From Mycobacterium sp. 1245805.9 (GTDB taxonomy: Bacteria; Actinomycetota; Actinomycetes; Mycobacteriales; Mycobacteriaceae), in contig NZ_LZKR01000177.1 of assembly GCF_001672915.1 (NCBI RefSeq), positions 1-45,235 on the forward strand: a stretch of DNA of 45,235 nucleotides, in the 5' to 3' direction. The notes beneath the pieces were generated by a model. It saw nothing but the letters and a program-made list of their open reading frames with translations, was not told where the DNA came from and ran no database searches. This document shows positions 1-8,752 of this stretch, one piece after another; the stretch's first letter is position 1, and every line of letters begins with the position of its first letter. The position numbers and the translations under genes are program-made.

Positions 1-54
1 CCGGTGACGACGTTCACGCTCACCGACATCGCGGGCGTGAAATACAGCACCAGC

Positions 55-355
55 CCCAGCCCGACGCCGACGACGGCGTGATCACCGAACCCCTCGCGAC
101 CGGGCAGCAAGGCGAGGCCGCGCCCGAAGAGCAGGCGGAATTCGAGGGCCCGCGCCGGCGGGCCCGCCGCGAACGGGCCGAGCGCCGCGCCGCGCAGGCG
201 CGCGCCCGGGCCATCGAGGAGGCCCGCCGCGAGGCCAAGCGCCAGGCCAGCGGGCGCATCGTCAACCAGCCGAAACCCGCGACCCGCGGCGTCGTCCGGG
301 GCCTCAAGATGCTGCTCATCAGCGTGGTGGTGGCCGTCGTCGGCGTCGGGCTGGG
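55..355. repeat. Perfect 23-bp inverted repeats bounding the ftsQ inversion
   Basis: Bases 55-77 are the exact reverse complement of bases 333-355. The match ends sharply at both sides: bases 54/356 and 78/332 do not pair. One arm codes for the VVGVGLG part of the FtsQ membrane helix. The other arm sits where the Asp-rich N-terminal tail (DADDG) should be. Recombination or template switching between the arms would invert the 255 bp between them. Confidence 0.85.
78..332 (+). other. Inverted segment of ftsQ (cytoplasmic tail and first half of the membrane helix)
   Basis: On the plus strand this stretch encodes VITEPLATGQQGE, then the basic tail FEGPRRRARRERAERR, then GVVRGLKMLLISVVVAVV, which is the FtsQ N-terminal region in its normal order. 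It is inverted relative to murC and to the rest of ftsQ. It continues into the repeat at 333-355 and then meets the reverse strand of the ftsQ start. No promoter or ribosome-binding site supports it as a separate gene. Confidence 0.8.
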
Positions 356-378
356 CGGGTTGGCCTCGGTCGGCTCGG

Positions 379-1848
379 TCATCGCGGTATCCCCGGCCTG
401 CCCGGCGCGCTGCGGTTGGCCCGCAGCCGCAGCGCGGTCACGATCTCCGGCCCCAGCAGCGTCACGTCGCCGGCGCCCATGGTGACGACGACGTCGCCGG
501 GGCCCACGGCCGCGGCGACCTCCTCGGCGACCGCGGAGAAATCCGGCAGGTAGCGCACCGGCACGCCGACGTGCTCGGCGACGCTGGCCCCGCTGACGCC
601 GGTGAGCGGTTGTTCGCGCGCGCCGTAGACGTCCAGGACGAACACTTCGTCGGCGGCGTCCAGCGCGCGACCGAACTCGGCGGCGAAAGCCTTTGTGCGC
701 GAATACAAATGGGGCTGGAACACCACGATGGAGCGACCGTCTCCGCTCTGCTCGAGGACGGTGCGGACCGCGGCCAGCGTGGCCGCGATCTCGGTGGGGT
801 GGTGGGCGTAGTCGTCGAACACCCGGACCGCCTCCGGACCGGTTCCCGAGGTGCCGACCAATTCGAATCGGCGCCGCACGCCCTCGAATCCGGCCAGCCC
901 GTCGAGCACGTCGTCGGCCGCGCCCCCGATCTCGAGCGCCGCCAGCAACGCGCCCAGCGCGTTGAGCGCCATGTGCCGCCCGGGCACCGAGAGCCGCATC
1001 ACGCGCGGGTGTTCCTCGCCCGCGAGCTGGATGTGCGCGACCGCCTCGGTGCCCTGCTGCTCCCACGACAGCAGCCTGGCGGCCAGGCCTTCGCCCGCGG
1101 AGCCGTAGCGCAGCACCCGGATGCCCAGCTCGGCGGTGCGCTCGGCCAGCGCCGCCGCCCCCGGGTCGTCGGTGCACACGACGAGCGCTCCCCCGGGTGC
1201 GAGCCGCTCGACGAACGCGTCGAACACCGCGACGTACGCGTCGGCGCTGCCGTAGAAGTCCAGGTGATCGGTCTCGATGTTGGTGACCACGGCGACGTTG
1301 GGCGTGTACTCGAGCAGCGAGCCGTCGCTCTCGTCGGCCTCGGCGACGAAGCAGTCGCCGCTGCCGTGGTGGGCGTTGGTGCCGGCCTCGCCGAGCTCGC
1401 CGCCGACGGCGAACGACGGGTCGCGCCCGCAGTGCTGCAGGGCGACGATCAGCATCGACGTCGTCGTCGTCTTGCCGTGCGTGCCGGTGACCATCAGCGT
1501 GGTGCGGCCGGCCATCAGCTTGGCCAGCACGGCGGGCCGCAGGACCACGGGAATGCCGCGCCGGCGCGCCTCGACGAGCTCGGGGTTGGTCTTCGGGATG
1601 GCGGCGTGGGTGGTGATGACCGCGGTGACGCCGCCCGGCAACTGATCCAGCGACGACGCGTCGTGGCCGACGCGGATCAGCGCGCCCCGGGCCCGCAGGG
1701 CGTGCAGGCCGCGCGACTCCTTGGCGTCCGACCCCGACACCAGCGCGCCCCGGTCCAGCAGGATGCGGGCGATGCCCGACATCCCGGCTCCCCCGATGCC
1801 GACCATGTGCACGCGCCGCAGCTCGGGTGGCAGCTGGTCGCCGGTCAC
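379..1848 (-). CDS. murC: UDP-N-acetylmuramate--L-alanine ligase MurC
   Basis: MurC is the cytoplasmic ATP-dependent ligase that adds L-alanine to UDP-MurNAc, the first step of the peptide stem. The 489-residue protein has the N-terminal UDP-binding Rossmann loop MVGIGGAGMSG (residues 15-25), the ATP-binding P-loop GTHGKTTTT (122-130), the metal-binding AEADESDGS region in the central domain, and FDDYAHHPTE in the C-terminal domain. The GTG start at 1848 is chosen because it overlaps the murG stop as GTGA and begins VTGDQLPPELRRVHMVG, matching mycobacterial MurC. The length is close to the 494 residues of M. tuberculosis. All key residues look intact. It is followed by the ftsQ start (ATGA overlap), so translation of the two was probably coupled before the ftsQ rearrangement. 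Confidence 0.97.
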   Translation of the reverse strand: MTGDQLPPELRRVHMVGIGGAGMSGIARILLDRGALVSGSDAKESRGLHALRARGALIRVGHDASSLDQLPGGVTAVITTHAAIPKTNPELVEARRRGIPVVLRPAVLAKLMAGRTTLMVTGTHGKTTTTSMLIVALQHCGRDPSFAVGGELGEAGTNAHHGSGDCFVAEADESDGSLLEYTPNVAVVTNIETDHLDFYGSADAYVAVFDAFVERLAPGGALVVCTDDPGAAALAERTAELGIRVLRYGSAGEGLAARLLSWEQQGTEAVAHIQLAGEEHPRVMRLSVPGRHMALNALGALLAALEIGGAADDVLDGLAGFEGVRRRFELVGTSGTGPEAVRVFDDYAHHPTEIAATLAAVRTVLEQSGDGRSIVVFQPHLYSRTKAFAAEFGRALDAADEVFVLDVYGAREQPLTGVSGASVAEHVGVPVRYLPDFSAVAEEVAAAVGPGDVVVTMGAGDVTLLGPEIVTALRLRANRSAPGRPGIPR

Positions 1849-3035
1849 CCTCGCCTCCGCGCCGCGATGTCCAGCGCCGCCTGGGCCACCCGTCGCGCCG
1901 CGTCCGGGTGTCCCACCCGCGCGGCGGCCGTCGTCATCGCCGCCAGCCGCGCCGGGTCGTTGAGCAGCCCGCCCGCCTCGCGCGCGACCAGCGCCGGCGT
2001 CAGATCGCCGTCGGCGACGACCATGCCGCCGCCGGCGTTGACCACCGGCAACGCGTTGAGCCGCTGTTCGCCGTTGCCGATCGGCAGCGGCACGTAGATG
2101 GCAGGCAGGCCGACGGCCGACACCTCCGCGACCGTCATCGCCCCCGATCGGCAGATGGCCAGGTCGGCGGCCGCGTACGCCAGGTCCATCCGGTCCAGGT
2201 AGGGCACGGCCACGTAGGGCGGGTCGCCCGGTTCGGGCGTGCGCAGCTCGAGGGTGTTCTTGGGGCCGTGGGCGTGCAGGACGGCGACACCGGCGGCGGC
2301 CAGGTCGGCGGCGGCCGCGGACACCGCCCGGTTCAGCGAGACCGCGCCCTGCGAGCCGCCGAACACCAGCAGCACCCGGGCGTCGTCGGCGAAGCCGAAG
2401 TGCTTGCGCGCCTCGGCGCGCAGCGCGGCGCGGTCCAGCGCGGTGATGGTCTCCCGGACCGGTACCCCGACCACCTCGGCGCCGCGCAGCCCGGAATCCG
2501 GCACGGCCGAGAGGATCCGGTCGGCCGTGCGCGCGCCGACGCGGTTGGCGATGCCGGCCCGGGCGTTGGCCTCGTGGATCACCACGGGCACGCGGCGGCG
2601 CAGCCCGGGGATGCCGCGGGCGGCCAGGTACGCCGGCACCGCCACGTAGCCGCCAAAGCCGATCACCACGTCGGCGTCCACGGCGTCGAGCACCGCGCGG
2701 GTCTCGCGGACCGCGCGCCACACCCGCGGCGGCAGCCGGGCCAGGTCACCGCTGGGCTTGCGCGGCAGCGGGACGGGCGTGATCAGCTCGAGGTGATAGC
2801 CGCGCTCGGGGACCAGCCTGGTTTCCAGGCCGCGGGCGGTGCCCAGCGCGGTGATCCGGACGCGCGGGTCGAGGGCGCGCAGCGCGTCGGCGACGGCCAT
2901 CGCGGGCTCCACGTGGCCGGCCGTCCCGCCGCCGGCGAGCACGACCGAGAGGGAATCACGGGCCGATGATGCAGCACCGGCGGGCGAGGGGCTTGCCCCC
3001 AGCCCGCCGGCCGGCTGTTTGATCGTGCCGTTCAC
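1845..3035 (-). CDS. murG: Lipid II synthase MurG (undecaprenyl-PP-MurNAc-pentapeptide GlcNAc transferase)
   Basis: MurG transfers GlcNAc from UDP-GlcNAc to lipid I on the inner face of the membrane, making lipid II. The 396-residue protein has a variable N-terminal extension of about 30 residues usual for mycobacteria. It then has the donor-independent loop GGGTAGH (residues 35-41), VIHEANARAG, the second glycine loop GGSQGA in the linker to the C-terminal GT-B domain, and the UDP-GlcNAc site ending in PLPIGNGEQRLNA. The ATG at 3035 overlaps the ftsW stop by 4 bases (ATGA). The neighbouring FtsW and MraY handle the same lipid intermediate. No truncation or odd residue is seen. Confidence 0.97.
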   Translation of the reverse strand: MNGTIKQPAGGLGASPSPAGAASSARDSLSVVLAGGGTAGHVEPAMAVADALRALDPRVRITALGTARGLETRLVPERGYHLELITPVPLPRKPSGDLARLPPRVWRAVRETRAVLDAVDADVVIGFGGYVAVPAYLAARGIPGLRRRVPVVIHEANARAGIANRVGARTADRILSAVPDSGLRGAEVVGVPVRETITALDRAALRAEARKHFGFADDARVLLVFGGSQGAVSLNRAVSAAAADLAAAGVAVLHAHGPKNTLELRTPEPGDPPYVAVPYLDRMDLAYAAADLAICRSGAMTVAEVSAVGLPAIYVPLPIGNGEQRLNALPVVNAGGGMVVADGDLTPALVAREAGGLLNDPARLAAMTTAAARVGHPDAARRVAQAALDIAARRRG

Positions 3036-4693
3036 CCGTAACGCTGACCTTCCAATGCGCGAGTTCGCCGTGCCTTACGCTGGCCGGCGCCCTGGCCGGC
3101 GTAGCGCTGGCCAGATCCATGATGCCCTCCCCGCCCGCGGGCGCCGCCCCCAGACTGGCGTGCCGGGCGGGCGGCCTTTCGGCCTGCGGCCCCCCGCACC
3201 GGGGCGTCGGCGGCGCGGGGCGCCTTGCGCGCGGGCGCCTTGGGCCCCTTGCCGGCGGCCTGCGGGCCCACCCGCTTGCGATCGCGGAACGCCTCGACGC
3301 GGCTGGGCACGTACGGCTGGGGTAGCGGCAGCCGCAGCAACCGGTTCACCTTGTCGTCGCGACCGGCGCGCAGCGCGGCCACCGCCTCCGGTTCGTGCCG
3401 GGCCGCGTTGGTCATGATCCCGATCATGAAAAGCGTTGCGGCCGTGGATGTTCCGCCTGCAGAGATGAGCGGCAGCTGCAGGCCGGTGACGGGCAGTACG
3501 CCGATCACGTAGCCGATGTTGATGAACGCCTGCCCGAGGATCCACATGGTGGTGGTGGCGGTCAGCAGCCGCAGGAACGGGTCGGCCGAGCGGCGCGCGA
3601 TCCGCATCCCGGTGTAGGCGAAGACGCCGAACAGGGCCAGCAGCCCGAACGCGCCGATGAAGCCCAGCTCCTCGCCGATGATCGCGAAGATGAAGTCGTT
3701 GTGGGCGTTGGGCAGGTAATTCCACTTGGCGACGCCCTGGCCGAGGCCGTCGCCGAAGATGCCGCCGTGGGCCAGCGCGAACTTGGCCTGCCGAGCCTGG
3801 TAGCCGGTGTCCTGCGGGTCGTTTTCGGGGTTGATCCAGGACCGCACCCGGTCCGAGCGGTACCCCGCGGACATCGCCAGGATCGCGCCGGCCATGAAGA
3901 CGGCCAGCAGCGAGGTCACGAAGACCCGCAGCGGCAGCCCCGCGTACCACAGCAGGGCCAGCAGGATGATGCCCAGCGACACCGTCTGCCCCAGGTCGGG
4001 CTGGGCGACGATCAGCGCCAGCGCGATGACGGCGGCCGGGACCAGCGGGATCAGCATCTCGCGCAACGACGCCCGCTCCATGCGCCGCGCCGCCAGCAGG
4101 TGGGCGCCCCAGATTGCGAACGCGATCTTGGCCAGCTCGGACGGCTGCATCGAGAAGCCGGCGATCACGAACCACTTACGCGAGCCGTTGGCCAGGTTGC
4201 CGATGCCGGGCACCAGCACCAGCACCAGCAAGATGATCGTGACGAGGTAGCCGGTGAAGGCCACGCGCCGGATGAAGCGCACCGATACGCGCATCGCGAC
4301 GTAGGCCGCGATCAGCCCGATGATCGTCCACAGCACCTGCTTGCCGAAGATCACCCACGCCGACCCGTCGGCGCCGTAGGAGCGCACGCCCGAGGCGGAC
4401 AGCACCATGATCAGACCCAGCGTGGTCAGCAGCCCGGTGACGGCGATGATCAGGTGAAACGACGTCATCGGCCGGCCCAGCCAGGCGCCGAAGCGGCCGC
4501 GCAGACCGGCCGGCAGGGACACAAACCTGGCCCGTGCGCCTCCCGAGGGCTTCTCGGCGGGCTCGAAGGCGTCGGTCGCGTCCTCATCGATCGAGGCGTC
4601 CGAAGTCTCCGACTCCGCATCGGCCTGTTCGAGCGCGGCGGTCTCTTTACTTCCCTTGCCCCGGCGCAGCCGCCGGGTCAGCGCGTTTCCCAC
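3032..4693 (-). CDS. ftsW: Septal peptidoglycan glycosyltransferase FtsW (SEDS family)
   Basis: FtsW polymerises lipid II at the division septum, paired with the transpeptidase FtsI encoded in the same cluster. The protein has 553 residues: a cytoplasmic acidic tail of about 75 residues, then about ten membrane segments (roughly 78-430), then a basic Ala/Arg/Gly-rich tail of about 120 residues. Family signatures include NGSRKWFVI, QPSELAKIA, the loop AQPDLGQT with the conserved SEDS Asp, the YLPNAHNDFIFAIIGEELG block, and the C-terminal GLQLPLISAGGTS. In mycobacteria the long C-terminal tail is reported to contact FtsZ; the tail is visible here, the contact is family knowledge. The start is ATG 4693, and the murD stop lies 7 bases upstream. 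Confidence 0.96.
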   Translation of the reverse strand: MGNALTRRLRRGKGSKETAALEQADAESETSDASIDEDATDAFEPAEKPSGGARARFVSLPAGLRGRFGAWLGRPMTSFHLIIAVTGLLTTLGLIMVLSASGVRSYGADGSAWVIFGKQVLWTIIGLIAAYVAMRVSVRFIRRVAFTGYLVTIILLVLVLVPGIGNLANGSRKWFVIAGFSMQPSELAKIAFAIWGAHLLAARRMERASLREMLIPLVPAAVIALALIVAQPDLGQTVSLGIILLALLWYAGLPLRVFVTSLLAVFMAGAILAMSAGYRSDRVRSWINPENDPQDTGYQARQAKFALAHGGIFGDGLGQGVAKWNYLPNAHNDFIFAIIGEELGFIGAFGLLALFGVFAYTGMRIARRSADPFLRLLTATTTMWILGQAFINIGYVIGVLPVTGLQLPLISAGGTSTAATLFMIGIMTNAARHEPEAVAALRAGRDDKVNRLLRLPLPQPYVPSRVEAFRDRKRVGPQAAGKGPKAPARKAPRAADAPVRGAAGRKAARPARQSGGGARGRGGHHGSGQRYAGQGAGQRKARRTRALEGQRYG

Positions 4694-4699
4694 CGTCAG

Positions 4700-6151
4700 T
4701 TACCGGGTCGCAGCGCGGACGGCGGCGGCGAACGCGTCGCCGCGGGCGGCGTAACCGGCGAACTGGTCAAACGACGCGCCGGCCGGTGCCAGCAGCACGG
4801 TGTCGCCCGGCTTGGCGAGGTCCCGCGCGGCGGCCACGGCCGCGGTCATGACGCGAGCGCCGAGATCGCCGTCGGAAGGTCTCACTTCTGTCACAGAAGC
4901 ATCAGGAACCACAGCAGTCGCATCCATATCAGCATCCTCGCCTGTCACAACGTGGACGACGGGGACATCCGGCGCGTGTCGCGATAACGCCTGTGCAACC
5001 TCCGCGCGATCTCGGCCGATGAGCACCGCGCCGACCAGCCGCGATGCGATCCTGGCGACCTCGGCGTCGACGGAGGCGCCCTTCAGCAAACCGCCGGCCA
5101 GCCACACCACCCGCGGGTAGGCCAGCACCGACGCCTGCGCGGCGTGCGGGTTGGTGGCCTTGGAGTCGTCGACGTAGGTGATCCCTTCGGCGACGGCCAC
5201 GACCTCGGCCCGGTGCCGGCCGAGCCGGAAGGTCGCGACGGCGCTCGCGATCGCCTCGGCCGGCACGCCGACGCTGCGGGCCAGGGCCGCCGCGGCCAGG
5301 GCGTCGAGCACCCCGACCGGGCCGGGCACCGGGATCGACTCGGCCGGCAGCAGGGCCAGGTCGTCGGCGAAGGCGCGGTCGACCAGCAGCCCGTCGCGCA
5401 CGCCGAGTTCGCCCGCGGCCGGTTCGCCGAGCCGGAAACCGGCCCGCACCGGCGCGGACGCGGTGTCCAGCAGCGCGGCGGCCCGGGCGTCGTCCAGCGC
5501 GACGACCGCCACCCGGCCGCCGAGCACCCGGGCCTTGGCCGCGGTGTATTCGGCCATCGTGGCGTGCCAGTCCAGGTGGTCCTCGGCGATGTTGAGCACG
5601 ACGCCGGCCTCGGGCCGCAGCGAGGGCGCCCAGTGCAGCTGGAAGCTGGACGCCTCGACGGCCAGCAGGTCGGCGGGCCGGTCCAGCACTTCGAGCACCG
5701 GGTCGCCGATGTTGCCGCACAGCACGCTGCTTTTCCCGCCGGCGACCAGCATCGCGTGCAGCATCGACGTCGTCGTGGTCTTGCCGTTGGTCCCGGTGAC
5801 CACCAACCAGCGGCGCGGCGGCCCGTAGTGCCCGGCGGCGTCGAGGCGCCAGGCCAGCTCGACGTCGCCCCAGATGGGCACGCCGGCCGTCGCCGCTGCC
5901 GCCAGGAGCGGCGTGGTCGGCGAGAAGCCGGGGCTGGTGACCACCAGGGCGTAGTCGGCGACCCTTTCCGCCGCGCTCGACGTCGTTGCGGTCGCGACGC
6001 CGTCGTCGCCGTAGCGGCGCAGCGTTTCGGGGTCGTCGTCGCACAAGGTGGGAACGGCACCGAACCGGGTCAGGGCCGCCAGCACCGCCCTGCCCGTCAC
6101 GCCGCCGCCGGCCACCAGCACGGGCGCCCCCGCAACCAAGGGCTCAAGCAC
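4700..6151 (-). CDS. murD: UDP-N-acetylmuramoyl-L-alanine--D-glutamate ligase MurD
   Basis: MurD adds D-glutamate to UDP-MurNAc-L-Ala in the cytoplasm. With the GTG start at 6151 the protein has 483 residues, close to the 486 of M. tuberculosis, and begins VLEPLVAGAPVLVAGGGVTG. That start lies one base after the mraY stop. An in-frame ATG at 6181 would add ten residues and overlap mraY by 29 bases, and is the alternative. The P-loop GTNGKTTTT is at about residues 120-128. It is followed by EASSFQLHWAPSLRPEAG, NIAEDHLDWH in the central ATPase domain, and YVDDSKATNPHA in the C-terminal ligase domain. The operon position between mraY and ftsW is standard. Confidence 0.95.
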   Translation of the reverse strand: MLEPLVAGAPVLVAGGGVTGRAVLAALTRFGAVPTLCDDDPETLRRYGDDGVATATTSSAAERVADYALVVTSPGFSPTTPLLAAAATAGVPIWGDVELAWRLDAAGHYGPPRRWLVVTGTNGKTTTTSMLHAMLVAGGKSSVLCGNIGDPVLEVLDRPADLLAVEASSFQLHWAPSLRPEAGVVLNIAEDHLDWHATMAEYTAAKARVLGGRVAVVALDDARAAALLDTASAPVRAGFRLGEPAAGELGVRDGLLVDRAFADDLALLPAESIPVPGPVGVLDALAAAALARSVGVPAEAIASAVATFRLGRHRAEVVAVAEGITYVDDSKATNPHAAQASVLAYPRVVWLAGGLLKGASVDAEVARIASRLVGAVLIGRDRAEVAQALSRHAPDVPVVHVVTGEDADMDATAVVPDASVTEVRPSDGDLGARVMTAAVAAARDLAKPGDTVLLAPAGASFDQFAGYAARGDAFAAAVRAATR

Positions 6152-6152
6152 G

Positions 6153-7232
6153 TCAGGCTCCGATCGTGGCCAGCCACTCACCGTAGAACAAGGCCACGCC
6201 CAGGCCGCAGGTGATCGCGGTGAGCAGCCAGAAGCGGATGATCACCGTGGTCTCGGCCCAGCCGACCAGTTCGAAATGGTGGTGGAAGGGCGCCATCCGG
6301 AACACCCGGCGCCCCGTGGTGCGAAAGGCCAGGATCTGCAGGACGACGGAGGTGACCTCCGCGACGAACAGCGAGCCCAGCACGACGGCCAGGATCTCGG
6401 TGCGGCTGGTGACCGACAGGCCCGCGATGATGCCGCCCAGCGCCAGCGAGCCGGTGTCGCCCATGAAGATCTTGGCCGGCGCTGCGTTCCACCACAGGAA
6501 GCCGATGCAGGCGCCGGCGGTGGCGGCCGCGATCAGCGCCAGGTCCAGCGGGTCGCGCACGTTGTAGCAGCCCAGGCCCGGCGCGGTGACGCACGCGTTG
6601 CGGTATTGCCAGAAGGTGATCAACACGTAGGCGGCGGTGACCATGGCCATGCAGCCGGCGGCCAGCCCGTCCAGGCCGTCGGTGAAGTTAACCGCGTTGG
6701 ACCAGGCGCTGACGACGACGACGCAGAACAGCACGAACAACCCGGGAGCCAGTGTGACGGTGGCGATTTCCCGCACGTAGGACAGATTCGCGCTGGCCGG
6801 TGTCAGGCCGTTCGCGTTGCGGAACTGCAACACCAGCACGCCGAAAAGCACCGCGGCGACGATCTGCCCGACCGTCTTGGCCGTCTTGTTCAGCCCGAGG
6901 TTGCGCGACCGGCGGATCTTGATGAGGTCGTCGAGGAACCCGACGACGCCCAGCACGGTGGCCAGGCCCAACACCAGCAGACCCGACGCGGAAATGCCCT
7001 CGCCGTCGAACGCCAGGCCCGCCAGGTGGGTGCCCAGGTATCCCGCCCAGATGCCGGCCAGGATCGCCACGCCGCCCATCGACGGGGTGCCGCGCTTGGT
7101 GTGGTGGCTGGGCGGGCCGTCCTCGCGGATCTGGTGGCCGAAGCCCTGGCGGGTGAACAGCCGGATCAGCGCGGGGGTCAAGAGAATGGACACGGTCAGC
7201 GCGATCGCGACCGCGATGAGGATCTGTCTCAC
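6153..7232 (-). CDS. mraY: Phospho-MurNAc-pentapeptide transferase MraY (MurX)
   Basis: MraY is the integral membrane enzyme that moves phospho-MurNAc-pentapeptide from UDP to decaprenyl/undecaprenyl phosphate, forming lipid I. The 359-residue protein has about ten membrane helices and the family signatures. These are RGTPSMGGVA near the N-terminus, SNAVNFTDGLDGLAAG with the catalytic Asp pair, GDTGSLALGG, and the C-terminal cytoplasmic loop APFHHHFE. Length and motifs are standard for the actinobacterial form, called MurX in mycobacteria, the target of tunicamycin-like and capuramycin-like nucleosides. The GTG start at 7232 overlaps the murF stop by 4 bases. Confidence 0.97.
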   Translation of the reverse strand: MRQILIAVAIALTVSILLTPALIRLFTRQGFGHQIREDGPPSHHTKRGTPSMGGVAILAGIWAGYLGTHLAGLAFDGEGISASGLLVLGLATVLGVVGFLDDLIKIRRSRNLGLNKTAKTVGQIVAAVLFGVLVLQFRNANGLTPASANLSYVREIATVTLAPGLFVLFCVVVVSAWSNAVNFTDGLDGLAAGCMAMVTAAYVLITFWQYRNACVTAPGLGCYNVRDPLDLALIAAATAGACIGFLWWNAAPAKIFMGDTGSLALGGIIAGLSVTSRTEILAVVLGSLFVAEVTSVVLQILAFRTTGRRVFRMAPFHHHFELVGWAETTVIIRFWLLTAITCGLGVALFYGEWLATIGA

Positions 7233-8752
7233 GGGCGCGCCCCGGTGTCGGCCGCCAGCGCTTCCGCGAGCGCGCCCAGGCCGGCGGCGTTGGACGCCTT
7301 GACCAGGACGACGTCGCCGGGCCGCAGTTCCGCCCGCAGCAGCGCCAGCGCGGCGTCGCCGTCGGGCACATTAACGGAGCCTCGCTCACCGGAACCCCAC
7401 GCGCCTCCTGCCCCTTCTAAGACCGCGCCGCCGTGCATGGCGCTCATCGACCTCCCGGTTCCGACGACAACGAGTCGAGACACATCTAAGCGCACCGCGA
7501 GCCGGCCGATGCGGTCGTGCTCGGTGATTGCGTCGTCGCCGAGCTCGGCCATCTCGCCCAGCACCGCCCAGCTCCTGCGCTTTTCGGCCTGCCCGTGGGC
7601 GATCCAGGCCAGCGCCTGCAACCCGGCCCGCATGGAATCCGGGTTGGCGTTGTAGGCGTCGTCGATCACCGTGACGCCGTCGGCGCGGGTGGTCACGTGC
7701 ATGCGGTGGCTCGACACGGGCCCCGCCACGGCCAGCGCGTCGGCGACCTGCTCGATGCCGGCGCCGCATTGCAGCGCGACCGCGCCGGCGCACAGCGCGT
7801 TGGTGACCTGGTGGTCGCCGAACAAGCTGAGTTGTACCGGGGCGGCGCTGTCCATCGCGTGCAGGGTAAAGCGCGGGCGGGCCAGTTCGTCCAGCGACAC
7901 TCCATCGGCCCACACGTCGCTCGGCCCGGCGTCCGTCTGGCTCATGCGGCTGACCCGGACCACCCGGGCGGCGGTGACGTCGGCCATCGCCGCCACGGCC
8001 GGGTCGTCGACGTTGAGGATGACGACGCCAGATGGCGGAACTGCTTGTGGCAGTTCGGATTTGGTTCGCGCAATGGCCTCGCGCGAGCCGAACTCGCCGA
8101 GGTGGGCGGTGCCGACGTTGAGGACCACGCCGATCGCCGGGGTGGCGATCTCGGCCAGCGCGGCGATGTTGCCGGGGTGCCGCGCGGACATCTCGAGAAC
8201 GAGGTAGTCGGTGCGCCGCGTCGCGCGCAGCACCGTCCAGGGGTGGCCCAGCTCGTTGTTGAACGACCCCGGCGGGGCCACCACCTCGCCGAGGGGCGCG
8301 AGCACGGCGGCCACCAGGTCCTTGGTGGAGGTCTTTCCCGACGAGCCGGTGATCCCGATGATGGTCAGCCCGCCGGCGACCAGTTCGGCCGCGACCGCCC
8401 GCGCCAGCTTGGCCAGCGCGGCCAGGACCGCGGCGCCGGAGCCGTCGGCGTCGTGCTCGAGCACCCCGGCCCGGGTGTCGCCCGCCCCGGTCGGGGCCAC
8501 GACGATGGCGGGCACCCCGACCGGCCGGGCCGCAAGCACGGCGACCGCGCCGGCCGCGACTGCCGAAGCCGCGTGGTCGTGGCCGTCGGAGCGGGCCCCC
8601 GGCAGCGCCAGGAACAGCCCGCCCGGGCCGACGGCGCGCGAGTCGAACTCGACGGTCCCGGTGACGCGCAGTTCGGCGGCGTCCGCCGGTGCGATGTCGG
8701 CCAGTGTGCCGCCGACGATTTCGGCGATTTGGGCGACGGTCAGGTCGATCAC
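7229..8752 (-). CDS. murF: UDP-MurNAc-tripeptide--D-alanyl-D-alanine ligase MurF
   Basis: MurF adds the D-Ala-D-Ala dipeptide, the last cytoplasmic step before MraY. The 507-residue protein shows the N-terminal substrate domain (VEFDSRAVGPGGLFLALPG), the ATP P-loop GSSGKTSTK (about 136-144), SFNNELGHPWTVLRA, LEMSARHPGNI, NVGTAHLGEFGS and the C-terminal VIDDAYNANPDSM. These are the usual Mur ligase blocks in order. The start codon at 8752 overlaps the murE stop by 4 bases, consistent with translational coupling along the operon. No anomaly is seen. Confidence 0.97.
   Translation of the reverse strand: MIDLTVAQIAEIVGGTLADIAPADAAELRVTGTVEFDSRAVGPGGLFLALPGARSDGHDHAASAVAAGAVAVLAARPVGVPAIVVAPTGAGDTRAGVLEHDADGSGAAVLAALAKLARAVAAELVAGGLTIIGITGSSGKTSTKDLVAAVLAPLGEVVAPPGSFNNELGHPWTVLRATRRTDYLVLEMSARHPGNIAALAEIATPAIGVVLNVGTAHLGEFGSREAIARTKSELPQAVPPSGVVILNVDDPAVAAMADVTAARVVRVSRMSQTDAGPSDVWADGVSLDELARPRFTLHAMDSAAPVQLSLFGDHQVTNALCAGAVALQCGAGIEQVADALAVAGPVSSHRMHVTTRADGVTVIDDAYNANPDSMRAGLQALAWIAHGQAEKRRSWAVLGEMAELGDDAITEHDRIGRLAVRLDVSRLVVVGTGRSMSAMHGGAVLEGAGGAWGSGERGSVNVPDGDAALALLRAELRPGDVVLVKASNAAGLGALAEALAADTGARP

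Larger units (their letters stand above)
1..382 (-). pseudogene. ftsQ: Cell division protein FtsQ, 5' part, rearranged and cut by the window edge
   Basis: FtsQ is a bitopic divisome protein with a cytoplasmic tail, one membrane helix and a periplasmic POTRA domain. The start codon (ATG at 382-380) overlaps the murC stop as ATGA and gives MTEPTEANP. From base 77 down to 1 the minus strand reads AVVGVGLGLVLYFTPAMS, the end of the membrane helix and the start of the POTRA linker. The piece that should join them, with the typical mycobacterial run FEGPRRRARRERAERRAAQA, is instead on the plus strand at 78-332. As written, the frame from the start codon reads antisense sequence and stops at 20-22, so no FtsQ could be made. 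Undoing the inversion restores the membrane-helix junction in frame but leaves a 2-base surplus near codon 10. An assembly or template-switch artefact is at least as likely as a real lesion, because ftsQ is expected to be essential. Confidence 0.8.

Noticed and set aside
55..355. The ftsQ inversion as a phase-variation switch
   Set aside because: No recombinase gene is near, the frame does not fit in either orientation without a 2-base correction, and FtsQ is expected to be essential. Kept only as a rearrangement or artefact.
571..2097. Long plus-strand open frame opposite murC/murG (508 codons)
   Set aside because: Antisense frame created by high GC content; its product is His/Arg/Gln-rich with no family signature, while the minus strand carries perfect MurC and MurG motifs. 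The same holds for the long frames opposite ftsW, murD, murF, murE, fadD15, pimB' and qcrA.
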